DNA from: Aeriscardovia sp040773385
GTDB taxonomy: Bacteria > Actinomycetota > Actinomycetes > Actinomycetales > Bifidobacteriaceae
Direction of reading: 5' to 3'
DNA length: 64,000 nucleotides
NCBI GenBank assembly: GCA_040773385.1
Contig: JAXGWH010000002.1
Location: 9,329-73,328 of the forward strand
Shown here: one piece after another, positions 46,887 through 56,501 of the stretch
Position numbering within the stretch: position 1 is the first letter of the stretch
Layout: every line of letters begins with the position of its first letter
Translations under genes and position numbers: made by a program
Notes under the pieces: model-generated
Told to the model about the DNA's origin: nothing
What the model saw: only the letters and a program-made list of their open reading frames with translations
The model's database searches: none

Positions 46887-47516
46887 TCAGTAGTGGGCGA
46901 AGTACTCGACCACGAACGCGAGGTTGACCTGGACCGGGATCTCCTCGACCTTCGGCGCACGGGTGAGCGTGGCCTTGAGGGCGGTGAGATCGACGCCAAG
47001 GTAGCCCGGGACCGCAGGAAGGACGTCGCGGTGCGAGCCCTCGGCGGCGATCTGGAACGGGACCATGGTCTGGCTCTTCGGCTTGACCTGGATGACCTGG
47101 CCGACCTTCACACGGAAGGACGGGCGGTCGACGATGTTGCCGTCGACGAGGATGTGACGGTGGACCACGTACTGACGGGCCTGACGGATGGTGCGGGCAA
47201 AGCCTGCGCGCAGGACGAGGGCGTCGAGACGGGTCTCGAGGTCGATGAGCATGGCGTTGCCGGTCTGGCCGGTGGTGCGCTTGCCGTCGTCATAGGCGCG
47301 GCGCAGCTGCTTCTCGGAGACGCCGTACTGCGCCTTCAGACGCTGCTTCTCCTTGAGACGGACCGCGTAGTCGGACTCGGTGCGACGGCGGGAGTTGCCG
47401 TGCTCGCCCGGGCCATAGGAGCGCTTCTCGAACTGTGCCTGCGCCTTCGGCGTCAGGGCGATTCCCAGAGCACGGGACAGGCGGACCTGCCGGCGTGCGC
47501 GCTGAACACTGGTCAT
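46887..47516 (-). CDS. rpsD: 30S ribosomal protein S4
   Basis: A 209-residue protein. It begins MTSVQRARRQVRLSRALGIA and includes KRSYGPGEHGNSRRR and the S4 RNA-binding domain TRLDALVLRAGFARTIRQAR ... VVHRHILVDGNIVDRPSFRV. S4 starts 16S rRNA folding and often represses its own mRNA. Standalone rpsD near the DUF948-alaS cluster is typical of Actinobacteria. The 220-bp leader up to the helicase gene could carry an S4 autoregulatory structure, but none was drawn with confidence. Confidence 0.98.
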   Translation of the reverse strand: MTSVQRARRQVRLSRALGIALTPKAQAQFEKRSYGPGEHGNSRRRTESDYAVRLKEKQRLKAQYGVSEKQLRRAYDDGKRTTGQTGNAMLIDLETRLDALVLRAGFARTIRQARQYVVHRHILVDGNIVDRPSFRVKVGQVIQVKPKSQTMVPFQIAAEGSHRDVLPAVPGYLGVDLTALKATLTRAPKVEEIPVQVNLAFVVEYFAHY

Positions 47517-47740
47517 GTGTGACCTGCTTTCTTTCTGTCGTTGTCTGGACGTGACCGGAGGACCCTGTGTCCTGCGGCCGAGCCGGGCCTCTCCGATGCT
47601 TGCGCGGTTTCCCGCAACGGCTTTCGCCGCCGACCAATCGACGGGCTAAGGCTCCAGATCGTGCCTCGAATAGCAGTAAGGCACCAGAGAAGTACAGTAC
47701 TCCCGGGCTCTGACCGCACCAAACAGCCCGGTCGCCCTCC

Positions 47741-50557
47741 TCACAGCTTCTCGAGCGGGGCGAAGCGCAGCATGAGGCGCTTGACCCCTGAGGCGCCGAA
47801 GTCGATCACCGCGTCGGAGTTGGCGCCTTTGTCGGTGACGGACCTGACCGTGCCCAGCCCGTAGGAATCATGCGTCACCTTGTCGCCGGGGCGCAGATCA
47901 GCGGCTGTGAGGTGCCCCGCCGACGAGGCCGCGGGGGCCGGGGCCGGGGCCGGCTTCCTGTGCGAGTAGTGGATCCTGGAGACCTGCCGGTACAGATCCG
48001 CCTTCGACGTGCCATGCGAGCCGGAGCCGTGCGACCGGTACGACGAGCCGGAGCGCCCGCGCGAGGAAGAACCATACGATCCGGAACGTGACCCCGACAC
48101 GTAGCGCGAGGAGCGCGACGAGGATCCGGAGCCGTACCGGCGCCCACCGAATGAGGAGCCGCTGAAACCTTCATCCGCATCATCATCGAAACTGCCGCGT
48201 CCCCTGCGGCTGGAGAAGCGTCCGGACCCATACGAGCCGTATCCGGATGATCCATGTCCATATGAGCCACGCCTATACGACCTGTTCCCGTATGATCCGC
48301 CGCCGAACGTGGCCGGACCGCCATCGGCGAACCCGTCGGTGAAATCACCGAAGTCATCGCCCAGCCCGTCGTCGAAACCGTCCAGGGAGCTTCCCCAGCG
48401 CCGGCGCACGCCCTCCGTGGACGTCTCCTTGCGCTCCCAGTCGATGAGCGTGTCGGGGATCTCCTCAAGGAACCGGCTGGGCGGCAGCTCCTGCGTCCTG
48501 CCCCACTGGCTGCGCTCGGCCGCACGGGAGAGGAACAGGCGCTTCCTCGCACGGGTGATGCCCACGTAGGCCAGGCGCCGCTCCTCCTCCAGCTGCTCGG
48601 GGTCGTCGAAGCTCAGCGAGGAGGGGAACGTGCCGTCCTCGAGGCCGGTGAGGAACACGACCGGGTATTCGAGGCCCTTGGACGTGTGCAGGGTCATGAG
48701 CGTCACCTCGCCCTGCCCGGCGTCCGGCACCTGGTCGGCGTCGGCCACGAGCGCCGTGTTCTCGAGGAAGTCGGTGAGCGTCGCGTCCGGGTTGTCCTTC
48801 TCGTACTCGGCGGCGAGGCTCTGCAGCTGGCCGAGGTTGTCGAGGCGTGTCTGGTCCTGCGGGTCCTTGGAATTCTCGTACTGGGCGATGAGGCCGGAGC
48901 CCTCGAGCACCTGATGGACCGTCTCGCTGGGCTTCTGGCCCTGCGCGGCCTGGGCGAATGTGCCGATCAGGTCGCGGAAGGCGTCGACCTTCTTCACCGC
49001 GGCCGAGCCGAGCCCCAGCTCGCCGGAATGGTTGAGCGCCTCCCAGAAGCTCGAGTTATTCTCCCCCGCCCACAGCTGGGCCGCCTGCTCGGTGCGCGCG
49101 CCGATGCCGCGCTTGGGCTCGTTGAGGATGCGCCGCACGCTCACATCGTCGGCAGGGTTGGCCACCGCGTGCAGGTAGGCGAGGCCGTCCTTGACCTCCT
49201 TGCGCTCGTAGAAGCGGGTGCCGCCCACGATGGTGTAGGGGATGCCGGCGGAGACGAGCGCCTCCTCGAGGTTGCGGGACTGGGCGTTGGCACGGTACAT
49301 CACCGCGATGTCGGCATAGGTGTATGTGGTGTCATCACCCACGCCGAAATTGCTGCCGGAGATGTCGTCGCCGCCCACGAGCCCGGCGATGCGGCGGGCG
49401 ACCCACGAGGCCTCCTCCTGCGCGTTCTCCGCGGCGAAACCGACGATCGGACTGCCCTTGCCCTTGTCGGTCCACAGATGCTTGGGCGTGCGGCCGGAAT
49501 TGTTCTTGATGACGGCGTTGGCCGCGTCGAGGATGGTCTGGGTGGACCGGTAGTTCTGCTCGAGCCGGATGGTCTGCGCGGTGGGGAAATCCTTGGCGAA
49601 ATCGAGGATGTTCCTCACATTCGCGCCGCGGAAGGCGTAGATGGACTGGTCCGAGTCGCCGACCACGGTGATCCACGCGTGCGCCTTCGCCGCCTGCCGG
49701 GCGGGATCCGGGGCGAAACCGTCCTCCCCCGACGCCGGGGCGGCCTGGGGCCGGAACGCGCCGTAGCCGGCGACCTCGCGCAGGAACTGGTACTGGGCAT
49801 CGTTCGTGTCCTGGTACTCGTCGACGAGCACGTAGCGGAAACGGTGGTGCGCCCAGTCGGCCGCCTCCTGGTCGGTGCGCAGCAGCTGGACCGCCTTGAA
49901 GATGAGGTCGTCGAAGTCCACCGAGTTGGCCGCGGCGAGCCTGTGCTGGTACTCGGCGTAGAGGCAGGCGGCCATCGCCTCCTCATCGCCGGCCCGGAAC
50001 ACCGGGGGCTTCGCGCCCGTGCCGGGCGTGTAGTCGACGCCGGCCTGGGCGAGCGCGACCTGCGGGGTGATGAGGCTGTTCTTGTAGCCGTCGATCTTTG
50101 CGAGCGCCGCCTTGGGCGAGAGCCGCTTGGGGTCGACGTTGAGGGCCGTCTCGCACAGTTTCATGAGGCGGGTGGAGTCCTGCTGGTCGTAGATGGTGAA
50201 CCCGGAGGTGAGGCCGACGGCCTTGCCGAAACGGTGCAGCAGCCTCAGGCAGGCGGAGTGGAACGTGGAGATCCACATGCTGCCGGCCTCCTGGCCCACG
50301 AGGCGTGTGACGCGCTCCTTCATCTCGTTGGCGGCCTTGTTGGTGAAAGTGATGGCGAGAATCTGGCTGGGCCAGGCGCGACGGTGCGAGAGGATCCAGG
50401 CGATGCGACGGGTGAGCACGCGCGTCTTGCCCGAACCGGCGCCCGCGGCGATGAGCAGGGCCGGCGATTGTGACGTCACCGCCTGCGCCTGCTGCGGGTT
50501 GAGCCCTGCGAGCAACGCGTCCTGCGACGGGTCCGCGGCGTGCGAAACGTCAGTCAT
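47741..50557 (-). CDS. UvrD/PcrA-family DNA helicase with low-complexity C-terminal tail
   Basis: A 938-residue superfamily 1 helicase. Motif I is AAGAGSGKTRVLTRRIAWIL, motif II lies in LVDEYQDTNDAQYQFLREVA, motif III in VVGDSDQSIYAFRGANVRNI, motif IV in TIRLEQNYRSTQTILDAANA, and motifs V-VI in VTLMTLHTSKGLEYPVVFL and EERRLAYVGITRARKRL. It unwinds DNA in repair and replication. After the core, a ~110-residue Gly/Ser/Tyr/Arg-rich segment (about residues 740-850) precedes the final PcrA C-terminal domain with KVTHDSYGLGTVRSVTDKG. ATG 50557 is the only sensible start, though its ribosome binding site (GGAGGAGG) is close. Confidence 0.95.
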   Translation of the reverse strand: MTDVSHAADPSQDALLAGLNPQQAQAVTSQSPALLIAAGAGSGKTRVLTRRIAWILSHRRAWPSQILAITFTNKAANEMKERVTRLVGQEAGSMWISTFHSACLRLLHRFGKAVGLTSGFTIYDQQDSTRLMKLCETALNVDPKRLSPKAALAKIDGYKNSLITPQVALAQAGVDYTPGTGAKPPVFRAGDEEAMAACLYAEYQHRLAAANSVDFDDLIFKAVQLLRTDQEAADWAHHRFRYVLVDEYQDTNDAQYQFLREVAGYGAFRPQAAPASGEDGFAPDPARQAAKAHAWITVVGDSDQSIYAFRGANVRNILDFAKDFPTAQTIRLEQNYRSTQTILDAANAVIKNNSGRTPKHLWTDKGKGSPIVGFAAENAQEEASWVARRIAGLVGGDDISGSNFGVGDDTTYTYADIAVMYRANAQSRNLEEALVSAGIPYTIVGGTRFYERKEVKDGLAYLHAVANPADDVSVRRILNEPKRGIGARTEQAAQLWAGENNSSFWEALNHSGELGLGSAAVKKVDAFRDLIGTFAQAAQGQKPSETVHQVLEGSGLIAQYENSKDPQDQTRLDNLGQLQSLAAEYEKDNPDATLTDFLENTALVADADQVPDAGQGEVTLMTLHTSKGLEYPVVFLTGLEDGTFPSSLSFDDPEQLEEERRLAYVGITRARKRLFLSRAAERSQWGRTQELPPSRFLEEIPDTLIDWERKETSTEGVRRRWGSSLDGFDDGLGDDFGDFTDGFADGGPATFGGGSYGNRSYRRGSYGHGSSGYGSYGSGRFSSRRGRGSFDDDADEGFSGSSFGGRRYGSGSSSRSSRYVSGSRSGSYGSSSRGRSGSSYRSHGSGSHGTSKADLYRQVSRIHYSHRKPAPAPAPAASSAGHLTAADLRPGDKVTHDSYGLGTVRSVTDKGANSDAVIDFGASGVKRLMLRFAPLEKL

Positions 50558-50823
50558 GGTCCTCCTCCTGCGTCTGCGTCCGTGCTTCGGGCGCGGTCTC
50601 CCATGCTACCAACCCGCCGGTCAGCGCACGATGCGGGGCCGGAACGTGGACAACCGGCATCACCCGCCTGACGACGGACCGCCAAAAGCCGGACCACCGC
50701 GGCAGACCACCACGACGACGCGACGCGAGAATGCGGAGATGACGGCGGCGGGCGGCCCATTACCGCGGCCCCGGGTGCCTCGCCTTAGGCCGAACGCTTC
50801 CCTCCTGCCGCTAGGCTGGCAGT

Positions 50824-51840
50824 ATGATTTCCGTCGACTCCTTCACCCACTTTTACCCGCGTTCCTACCGCCGTGCGGCCGAACGCGTCCTGCCCAATCT
50901 GGGCGGCACCCATCCTTTTTTGCGCGAGGGCCTGCTGACCGACCTCGATATGCGGCTCGTGGCCAATCCCCCGCGCAGCGTGCAGATCATCTCCCTGCCG
51001 GTCGTCGAGGAGGCGGAGGAGACGATGGGCACGCACACGCTCGAGGCGGCCAATGACGAACTGGCCGAGACCGTTCTCGACCACCCCGAGCTCTTCCTCG
51101 GCGCGGTCGCCCGCCTCGACATGCACGACCCGGCATGGTCGGCGCGGTATGTGGCCGACACGATCGCCCGCTCCGATTCGTTGGTGGGGATCCAGATGCT
51201 GCCGCGCGAGACGGGCCTGCCGCTCACCGACGATTCGTTCGCCCCGCTGTTCGCCGCGATCGATGATTCCCGCCGCCCCGTCATCATCCACCCGCGCTCC
51301 CACGCCAGGAATATGGCAGATTGCCGGGATGGCTGGACCCAGGACCTCGCGCAGTCCCTGGGCGATCTGGAAGGTTCCGCGCTCCTGTCCGGCCACCCGC
51401 ACCTGCGCCTCATCCTGCACGGCGGGGCGCTGCTCGCCCCGGGGACGCTCACGGACGCGCTCTCACAGATCGAGGGCGCGCGACGGATCTTCGTGGACAC
51501 GGCCTTGGCGGATTCCTCGCAGATCGCCGCCGTGGCAGCGGTCATCGGCTCCGACCATGTGCTCTTCTCCTCCGAGGCGCCGTTCGCCGCCGACGGGCAG
51601 GATCCCCTCGACATGGAGGCCGCCGCCATGCAGGCCGTGCGCGACGCTGATCTGGGGCAGAAGGCGACGCAGGACGTGCTGGGCGGCACCGTCTCGGTGA
51701 TCCGCCGCACCCTGCCCGTCAACGTCAAGTCCGAGGAGGACGCCTACAAGGAGGACAAGGCCGAGGCGGACCGCCAGAAGGCCGCCGAGGACGAGCGCCG
51801 CGCATGGGAGCTGGATGACGACGATCAGTCCTCCGACTGA
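50824..51840 (+). CDS. Amidohydrolase-family (ACMSD-like) protein
   Basis: A 338-residue protein with the amidohydrolase-2 layout: an early metal-site region (VDSFTHFYP), PVIIHPRSHARNM, and LRLILHGGALLAP, then LFSSEAPFAA near the C terminus. These enzymes are metal-dependent decarboxylases or hydrolases; the substrate is unknown. The early site reads THFYP rather than the usual HxH, so activity is uncertain. Its last ~45 residues are charged and repetitive (DKAEADRQKAAEDERR). The 3' end overlaps the converging lyase gene by 16 bases. Confidence 0.82.
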   Translation: MISVDSFTHFYPRSYRRAAERVLPNLGGTHPFLREGLLTDLDMRLVANPPRSVQIISLPVVEEAEETMGTHTLEAANDELAETVLDHPELFLGAVARLDMHDPAWSARYVADTIARSDSLVGIQMLPRETGLPLTDDSFAPLFAAIDDSRRPVIIHPRSHARNMADCRDGWTQDLAQSLGDLEGSALLSGHPHLRLILHGGALLAPGTLTDALSQIEGARRIFVDTALADSSQIAAVAAVIGSDHVLFSSEAPFAADGQDPLDMEAAAMQAVRDADLGQKATQDVLGGTVSVIRRTLPVNVKSEEDAYKEDKAEADRQKAAEDERRAWELDDDDQSSD

Positions 51841-53096
51841 CCCGCCGTCCACAGGTCGCAGGCCTTCTTGAACCTGCCCATCGCATCCTCCACCTGGGCG
51901 CGCGGGCAGGCCACGGCAAGGCGCAGGAACCGCCCGCCGTCACCGTGGTAGGCGGAGCCGGGGGTCACGATGAGCCCGGTCTTCTCGCGGATGAACGAGG
52001 CGAACGCGTCGGAGGCACCCGGGCGCACCGCGAGCGCGTCGTGGGTATCGACATCGTAGGAGGCATCGGTGGCCGCCGCCTCGTCCGTCACCTTGTTGCC
52101 GAGGACGGCCGAGCAGTCGAGCCACATGAGGTAGGTGGCGCCCAGCCGTACCGGCACGATACCGGGCATGTTATGCGCGAGGAAGTCCTCCACGTACTCC
52201 ACGTTGCCGAGCAGGTACTCTTTCAGCGCGTCGAGCCACGGGCCGCCCTGCCGGTAGGCAGCGATGGTGCCGGGGATGGCCACGAGGTTCGGCTCGGCCA
52301 CCTCGTCGCAGTTGAGGCCGCGCTCGGCCTTCTGGCGCAGCCCCTCGTCGGCCACGATCATCGTGGCGGCGTGCAGGGCGGCGAGGTTGAACGTCTTGGA
52401 CGGCGAGACGAGCGCGATGGTGTTGTGCCGCAACGGTTCCGGAAGAGAGAGGATCGGCGTCATGTCCTGCCCGCGCAGGACGAGGTCGCCGTGTATCTCA
52501 TCGGAGACGATGACCACGTGGTGCTGCTCGGCCAGCCGCACGAGCCGGGCCAGCTCCTCGGGCTCCCACACCTTGCCCACCGGGTTGTGGGGGTTGCACA
52601 GGATCATGAGCGTGGTGAGCGGGTCAGCGAGCTTTTCCTCGAGGTCCTCCCAGTCCACGGAGTAGGTGTGCGAGGCCGGGTCGTAGGCCAGGGGGCTGGC
52701 GAGCGGGTGGCGGCCGTTGTTGGCGATCGAGTTGAAGAAGATGTTGTAAACGGGCGTCTGCACGAGCACATTGTCGCCGGGATTGCTCAGGTGCCGCACG
52801 AGCGAGCTGAGCGCGGGGACGACGCCGGTGGCGAACACCATCCACTCTTTCGGTGCCCGCCAGCCGTGGCGCGAGGCCTCCCAGTCGCTGACGGCGCTGA
52901 AATAATCGTCGCCGGGCCACTCGTAGCCGAACACGCCGGTCGAGATCTTCTTTTGCAGGGCGTCGACGATCTCCGGCGCTGTGCGGAAGTCCATGTCGGC
53001 GATGGTCATGGGCAGCTCGCCGGGCTTCACGTCCCATTTGACCGAGTCCGTCCCCCTCCGATCGACAGGGGTGTCGAAATCATACTGTGCCGTCAT
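51825..53096 (-). CDS. MalY/PatB-type PLP-dependent cystathionine beta-lyase
   Basis: A 423-residue class I/II aminotransferase-fold enzyme. Features are LPMTIADMDFRTAPEIVDAL, FGYEWPGDDYFSAVSDWEAS, ILCNPHNPVGKVW, and the PLP lysine in ALVSPSKTFNLAALH. MalY-type enzymes cleave cystathionine or cysteine and sometimes act as regulators. ATG 53096 follows AAAGGCGCAC; the longer upstream frame is not coding. It converges on the amidohydrolase gene. Confidence 0.93.
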   Translation of the reverse strand: MTAQYDFDTPVDRRGTDSVKWDVKPGELPMTIADMDFRTAPEIVDALQKKISTGVFGYEWPGDDYFSAVSDWEASRHGWRAPKEWMVFATGVVPALSSLVRHLSNPGDNVLVQTPVYNIFFNSIANNGRHPLASPLAYDPASHTYSVDWEDLEEKLADPLTTLMILCNPHNPVGKVWEPEELARLVRLAEQHHVVIVSDEIHGDLVLRGQDMTPILSLPEPLRHNTIALVSPSKTFNLAALHAATMIVADEGLRQKAERGLNCDEVAEPNLVAIPGTIAAYRQGGPWLDALKEYLLGNVEYVEDFLAHNMPGIVPVRLGATYLMWLDCSAVLGNKVTDEAAATDASYDVDTHDALAVRPGASDAFASFIREKTGLIVTPGSAYHGDGGRFLRLAVACPRAQVEDAMGRFKKACDLWTAGQSED

Positions 53097-53257
53097 TGCG
53101 TGCGCCTTTCCTTCCGTCTGTCTGACATGGCCACTTTCCAAACATGACCCCTCAAAGCAGAAAGAGAGCCGAGGATGCAGATCACTCCCCACCATCCCGT
53201 TCCCTCTGGAATGGAGACCATCTTCCCTGAAAGCGAGAGGTTGTTGCGCCGACTGGC

Positions 53258-54304
53258 TTACTGCCCGTAGCCGGCGAGATGCTCGTTGCTCTCGTCGGAG
53301 GAGTCCGTCACCTTCGCGGGGTCGACCGGCTTTCCGTTTTCGAGGATGGTGGTGGCCGAGGGGTCGATGATCGTGGGGTCGAGGATGACCCTGCCGACCG
53401 AGGCCGCCTCGATGCGCCCGGAGATCGGGTTCTTCACCGAGTCGACGGACGAGGTGATCCTCGCGTCCACGTCGGAGCACAGCTCGAAGACGAGATCGGA
53501 GTGCAGCAGCCGCGTGTTCCTGATGGTGAGGCCCTTGATGTAACAGAGCCCCTGGTCCGACTCGATCACACAGTTCTCGAACGTGAGGTTCTCGCTGTTC
53601 CAGCCCAGATACTGCCCGTTGAGGAACGAATTGCGCACCACCACATTGCGGCTGTTCCAGAACGCGTCCTTGGCGATGATGCGCGAGTGGTCCACCACGA
53701 TATCCTGCGCGCCATCGAAGAGATAATCGCCCACATGGTCGAGATGGTCGGCCCGGATGCCGCGGCTGTCCTTGCCCACGTAATGGCCGTTGGTCTGCAC
53801 GTGGTCGAGGCTCACGTCGTCGCAGCTCCACAGCGTCTCGACCGCGTCGGCAAAATGCACATTCGTGAGCCGGATATGGCTCGAGCGGCGGAAGAGCTTC
53901 GTGCCCTGCAGCGAGCAGTCGCGCATATCGAAGTTGGTCACATACCACATGCCCGCATGGGCGACGGTCTCCACCACGCTGTCGCGCACGGTGACGCCGT
54001 CGGCATACCAGAACGGGTACTTCCACTTGAACACCGAGTTCCTCACCTCGATGTCCCGCGCCTCCTTGAGCGGCGACTCGCCCTGCCCGAAGGTGACGCC
54101 GTCCACCACCGCGTCACGCAGGCCGTAGAGCGGGCGCTCGCCGGAGAGGTAGACGTCCTTGATGAGCCGCCTGTGCGCCTCATCGGCCTTGCTGCCGGTA
54201 TCCCCCACACGCCGGGCGTGCGTGCCGGCCCAGCGCGTCATGTCCGGCTGGCCCTCGTTGAGCGTCGTGTTGGGACAGAGCCCGTCCTTCTCCTGTGTCT
54301 GCAT
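53258..54304 (-). CDS. DUF3737 family protein, right-handed beta-helix
   Basis: A 348-residue protein with repeated short beta strands of the form HIRLTNVHFADAVETLWSCD and NVVVRNSFLNGQYLGWNSEN, as in pectate-lyase-like helices. This matches the DUF3737 family, whose function is unknown. It has no signal peptide, so it is probably cytoplasmic. An excellent CAGGAGAAAGCG site precedes ATG 54304. It may form a unit with the DUF488 gene 47 bp upstream. Confidence 0.88.
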   Translation of the reverse strand: MQTQEKDGLCPNTTLNEGQPDMTRWAGTHARRVGDTGSKADEAHRRLIKDVYLSGERPLYGLRDAVVDGVTFGQGESPLKEARDIEVRNSVFKWKYPFWYADGVTVRDSVVETVAHAGMWYVTNFDMRDCSLQGTKLFRRSSHIRLTNVHFADAVETLWSCDDVSLDHVQTNGHYVGKDSRGIRADHLDHVGDYLFDGAQDIVVDHSRIIAKDAFWNSRNVVVRNSFLNGQYLGWNSENLTFENCVIESDQGLCYIKGLTIRNTRLLHSDLVFELCSDVDARITSSVDSVKNPISGRIEAASVGRVILDPTIIDPSATTILENGKPVDPAKVTDSSDESNEHLAGYGQ

Positions 54305-54351
54305 CGCTTTCTCCTGTGTCCGTCTGCCGGTTTCTGTGTCCGTCCGTCCTG

Positions 54352-54768
54352 TCAGTTCTTCTTCGTATGATCATCCGCCACAAGCCAGTCGCGCAGGACG
54401 ACGGCGTTGTTGTGTTCCTCGTCTTTGGCGCCGTAAAGCAGGACGACCGGTCCGTGTGCGAGCATGTCCGCGACGCGCCCGGCGAAGTCACCCGCCTCCG
54501 GATTCTGATCGAGCTCGGTCAGATAACGTGTACGGAATTCATCCCATTTTGCCGGGTCGTGACCGAACCATTTCCGCAGCTCGGTGCCCGGGGCGATCTG
54601 TTTGTCCCACTCGTCCAGCGCGGCCTTCGCTTTGGAGGTGCCGCGCGGCCAGAGCCGGTCGACAAGGATGCGTTTCTCGCCCGGCCGCGGGACGGAGCCA
54701 TAGATCCGCTCGATCCGCAGACGAAGGAACCGCCCCGGATCGTCCTGCCCGAAATCATCCGCCGTCAT
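54352..54768 (-). CDS. DUF488 family protein
   Basis: A 138-residue protein with IERIYGSVPRPGEKRILVDR, LWPRGTSKAKAALDEWDKQI and GPVVLLYGAKDEEHNNAVVL, all features of the DUF488 family. The function is unknown; catalytic roles have been proposed but not shown. ATG 54768 follows AGGGGATATCG. It sits between a reductase and the DUF3737 gene, all on the minus strand. Confidence 0.9.
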   Translation of the reverse strand: MTADDFGQDDPGRFLRLRIERIYGSVPRPGEKRILVDRLWPRGTSKAKAALDEWDKQIAPGTELRKWFGHDPAKWDEFRTRYLTELDQNPEAGDFAGRVADMLAHGPVVLLYGAKDEEHNNAVVLRDWLVADDHTKKN

Positions 54769-54809
54769 CGATATCCCCTGTCTGAGGCCGCGTCCGTCGT
54801 CGGACAATG

Positions 54810-55394
54810 TCACTCGGTCCCGGCCTGTTCGCCGTGCCCACTGTGCCCCGGCCCTGCCCCGAAGGCGACCGGGGGACGGCGGACGTAGCCGCGATACTCC
54901 TGCACACGCCGCGTGAGATCCTCCGCCCCAGGATTCGAGGCCGAGTAGACGTAGAACGGCCTGCCCAGGCTCATCCGGCAGTGGGCGAACGTCGACTCGA
55001 GCGGGCGCATCAGCTCGTCGGCGGTGAAACGGTGATGCACCGGATCATGCACATAGTTCTCCGCCGCCGCGCCGAACGTGCAGGCCCACGACACGTCCTT
55101 GCCGTCGAGCGCATGGCCCTGCGAGCCATAAGCCCAGCCATGCTGCAGGACCATGTCCTCCCAGCGCTTGAGCAGGCTCGGCACCGAATACCACTCCACC
55201 GGGAACTGGAGGAGGATCCGGTCGGCGTTCTCGAGCGCCTCCTGTTCGCGTGCCACGTCCGGCTGCCATGTGGGATAGAGACGGTATTCGTCCCGCACCG
55301 TCACGCCAGGCAGGTCACGGACGGCGTCGACAAGCGCCTTGTTGCTGCGCGAACCGTCGAAATGAGGATGGAAAAGCAGGATCAGGGTCTTCAT
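54810..55394 (-). CDS. Flavodoxin-fold NAD(P)H oxidoreductase (KefF/MdaB-like)
   Basis: A 194-residue protein: LILLFHPHFDGSRSNKALVD at the N terminus, ILLQFPVEWYSVPSLLKRWE, and AYGSQGHALDGKDVSWACTF, typical of FMN-binding quinone reductases of the KefF/MdaB group. It is probably a cytoplasmic NAD(P)H-dependent quinone reductase. ATG 55394 gives MKTLILLFHP. It is divergent from the aldo/keto reductase at 55669. Confidence 0.9.
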   Translation of the reverse strand: MKTLILLFHPHFDGSRSNKALVDAVRDLPGVTVRDEYRLYPTWQPDVAREQEALENADRILLQFPVEWYSVPSLLKRWEDMVLQHGWAYGSQGHALDGKDVSWACTFGAAAENYVHDPVHHRFTADELMRPLESTFAHCRMSLGRPFYVYSASNPGAEDLTRRVQEYRGYVRRPPVAFGAGPGHSGHGEQAGTE

Positions 55395-55668
55395 GGTTCC
55401 GATTCTATTTCCCGCCGGACTGCGCCCGCCCATCACCGATCACGAAAAATCGTTGATCTGACAGGTCTCGTCGGCATCCTCCCGCCTCGCCGGGCGCGGC
55501 ATGTTCTCGACCGGCTCAACTTTTCGTCTTTCAGCGCACCACTGTTCACTTCAAGGGCTTGAGGACATGAAAATAAAACGGATCTGAAAGACAAACGTTT
55601 CCCCGTCCGCACGGACCGCTGCGGGGCATCAGGGGAATATGTCTCAGAGCCTTCTTCAAGGAGATGCC

Positions 55669-56490
55669 ATGAAATACTTCACCCTCAACAACGGTGTGAG
55701 AGTGCCCGCCATCGGCTACGGCACCTATCTGACCCCCGCCTCCGTGGCGGAGAAGAACGTGATCGACGCCCTGCATATCGGCTACCGGCTCGTCGACACC
55801 TCGCAGGACTACGGCAACGAGGGCGAGGTCGGCGCGGGCGTGCGCCACAGCGGCATCCCGCGCGAGCAGATCGTGTTCGCCACCAAGGTGGACACCGACG
55901 GTTATAAGGAGACCGCCGAGGGCATCGACGAGTCGCTGCGCCGCACCGGCCTCGACTATATCGACCTCATGATCATCCACTGGCCCCGCCGCGACAATCT
56001 CGGCACCTACAAGGCGCTCGAGGAGGCGTACAAGGCCGGCAAGATCCGCGCCATCGGCCTGTCCAACTACAACGAGCAGGAGACCCAGGACATCATCGAC
56101 CACTTCGACACGGTCCCGGCCATCAACCAGATCGAGACGCACCTGTACTGGCAGCAGCGCCGCATGCACCGCTATCTCACCGAAAAGGGCATCCTCCACG
56201 AGGCATGGGCGCCGCTCGGCGAGGGCGGGGCGCATATTCTTTCCGACCCCGCGCTCGTCAAAATCGCACGCGACCACGGCAAGTCCCCCGCCCAGGTGCT
56301 CCTGCGCTTCGAGATCGACGAGGGCATCCTCGTCATCCCCAAGTCGCTCAACACCGAGCACATCAAGGACAACTTCGACCTGTTCGACTTCGATCTCACC
56401 GACGACGAGAAGGCGGCCCTGCGCTCACGCGACCGGCGCGAACAGCTCTCCGGCTGGCCGGGCAACATGCGCGTCGAGACCGAGTACTGA
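55669..56490 (+). CDS. Aldo/keto reductase
   Basis: A 273-residue protein with the catalytic set Asp and Tyr (RLVDTSQDYGNE), Lys (IVFATKVDT) and His (LMIIHWPRRD). NADPH-binding VIPKSLNTEHIKDNFDLFDF lies near the C terminus. It reduces aldehydes or ketones; 2,5-diketogluconate reductase-like members look similar. ATG 55669 follows CAAGGAGATGCC. A second in-frame start lies 30 bases upstream but has no site. Confidence 0.94.
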   Translation: MKYFTLNNGVRVPAIGYGTYLTPASVAEKNVIDALHIGYRLVDTSQDYGNEGEVGAGVRHSGIPREQIVFATKVDTDGYKETAEGIDESLRRTGLDYIDLMIIHWPRRDNLGTYKALEEAYKAGKIRAIGLSNYNEQETQDIIDHFDTVPAINQIETHLYWQQRRMHRYLTEKGILHEAWAPLGEGGAHILSDPALVKIARDHGKSPAQVLLRFEIDEGILVIPKSLNTEHIKDNFDLFDFDLTDDEKAALRSRDRREQLSGWPGNMRVETEY

Positions 56491-56501
56491 TCAAGCACTG
56501 A

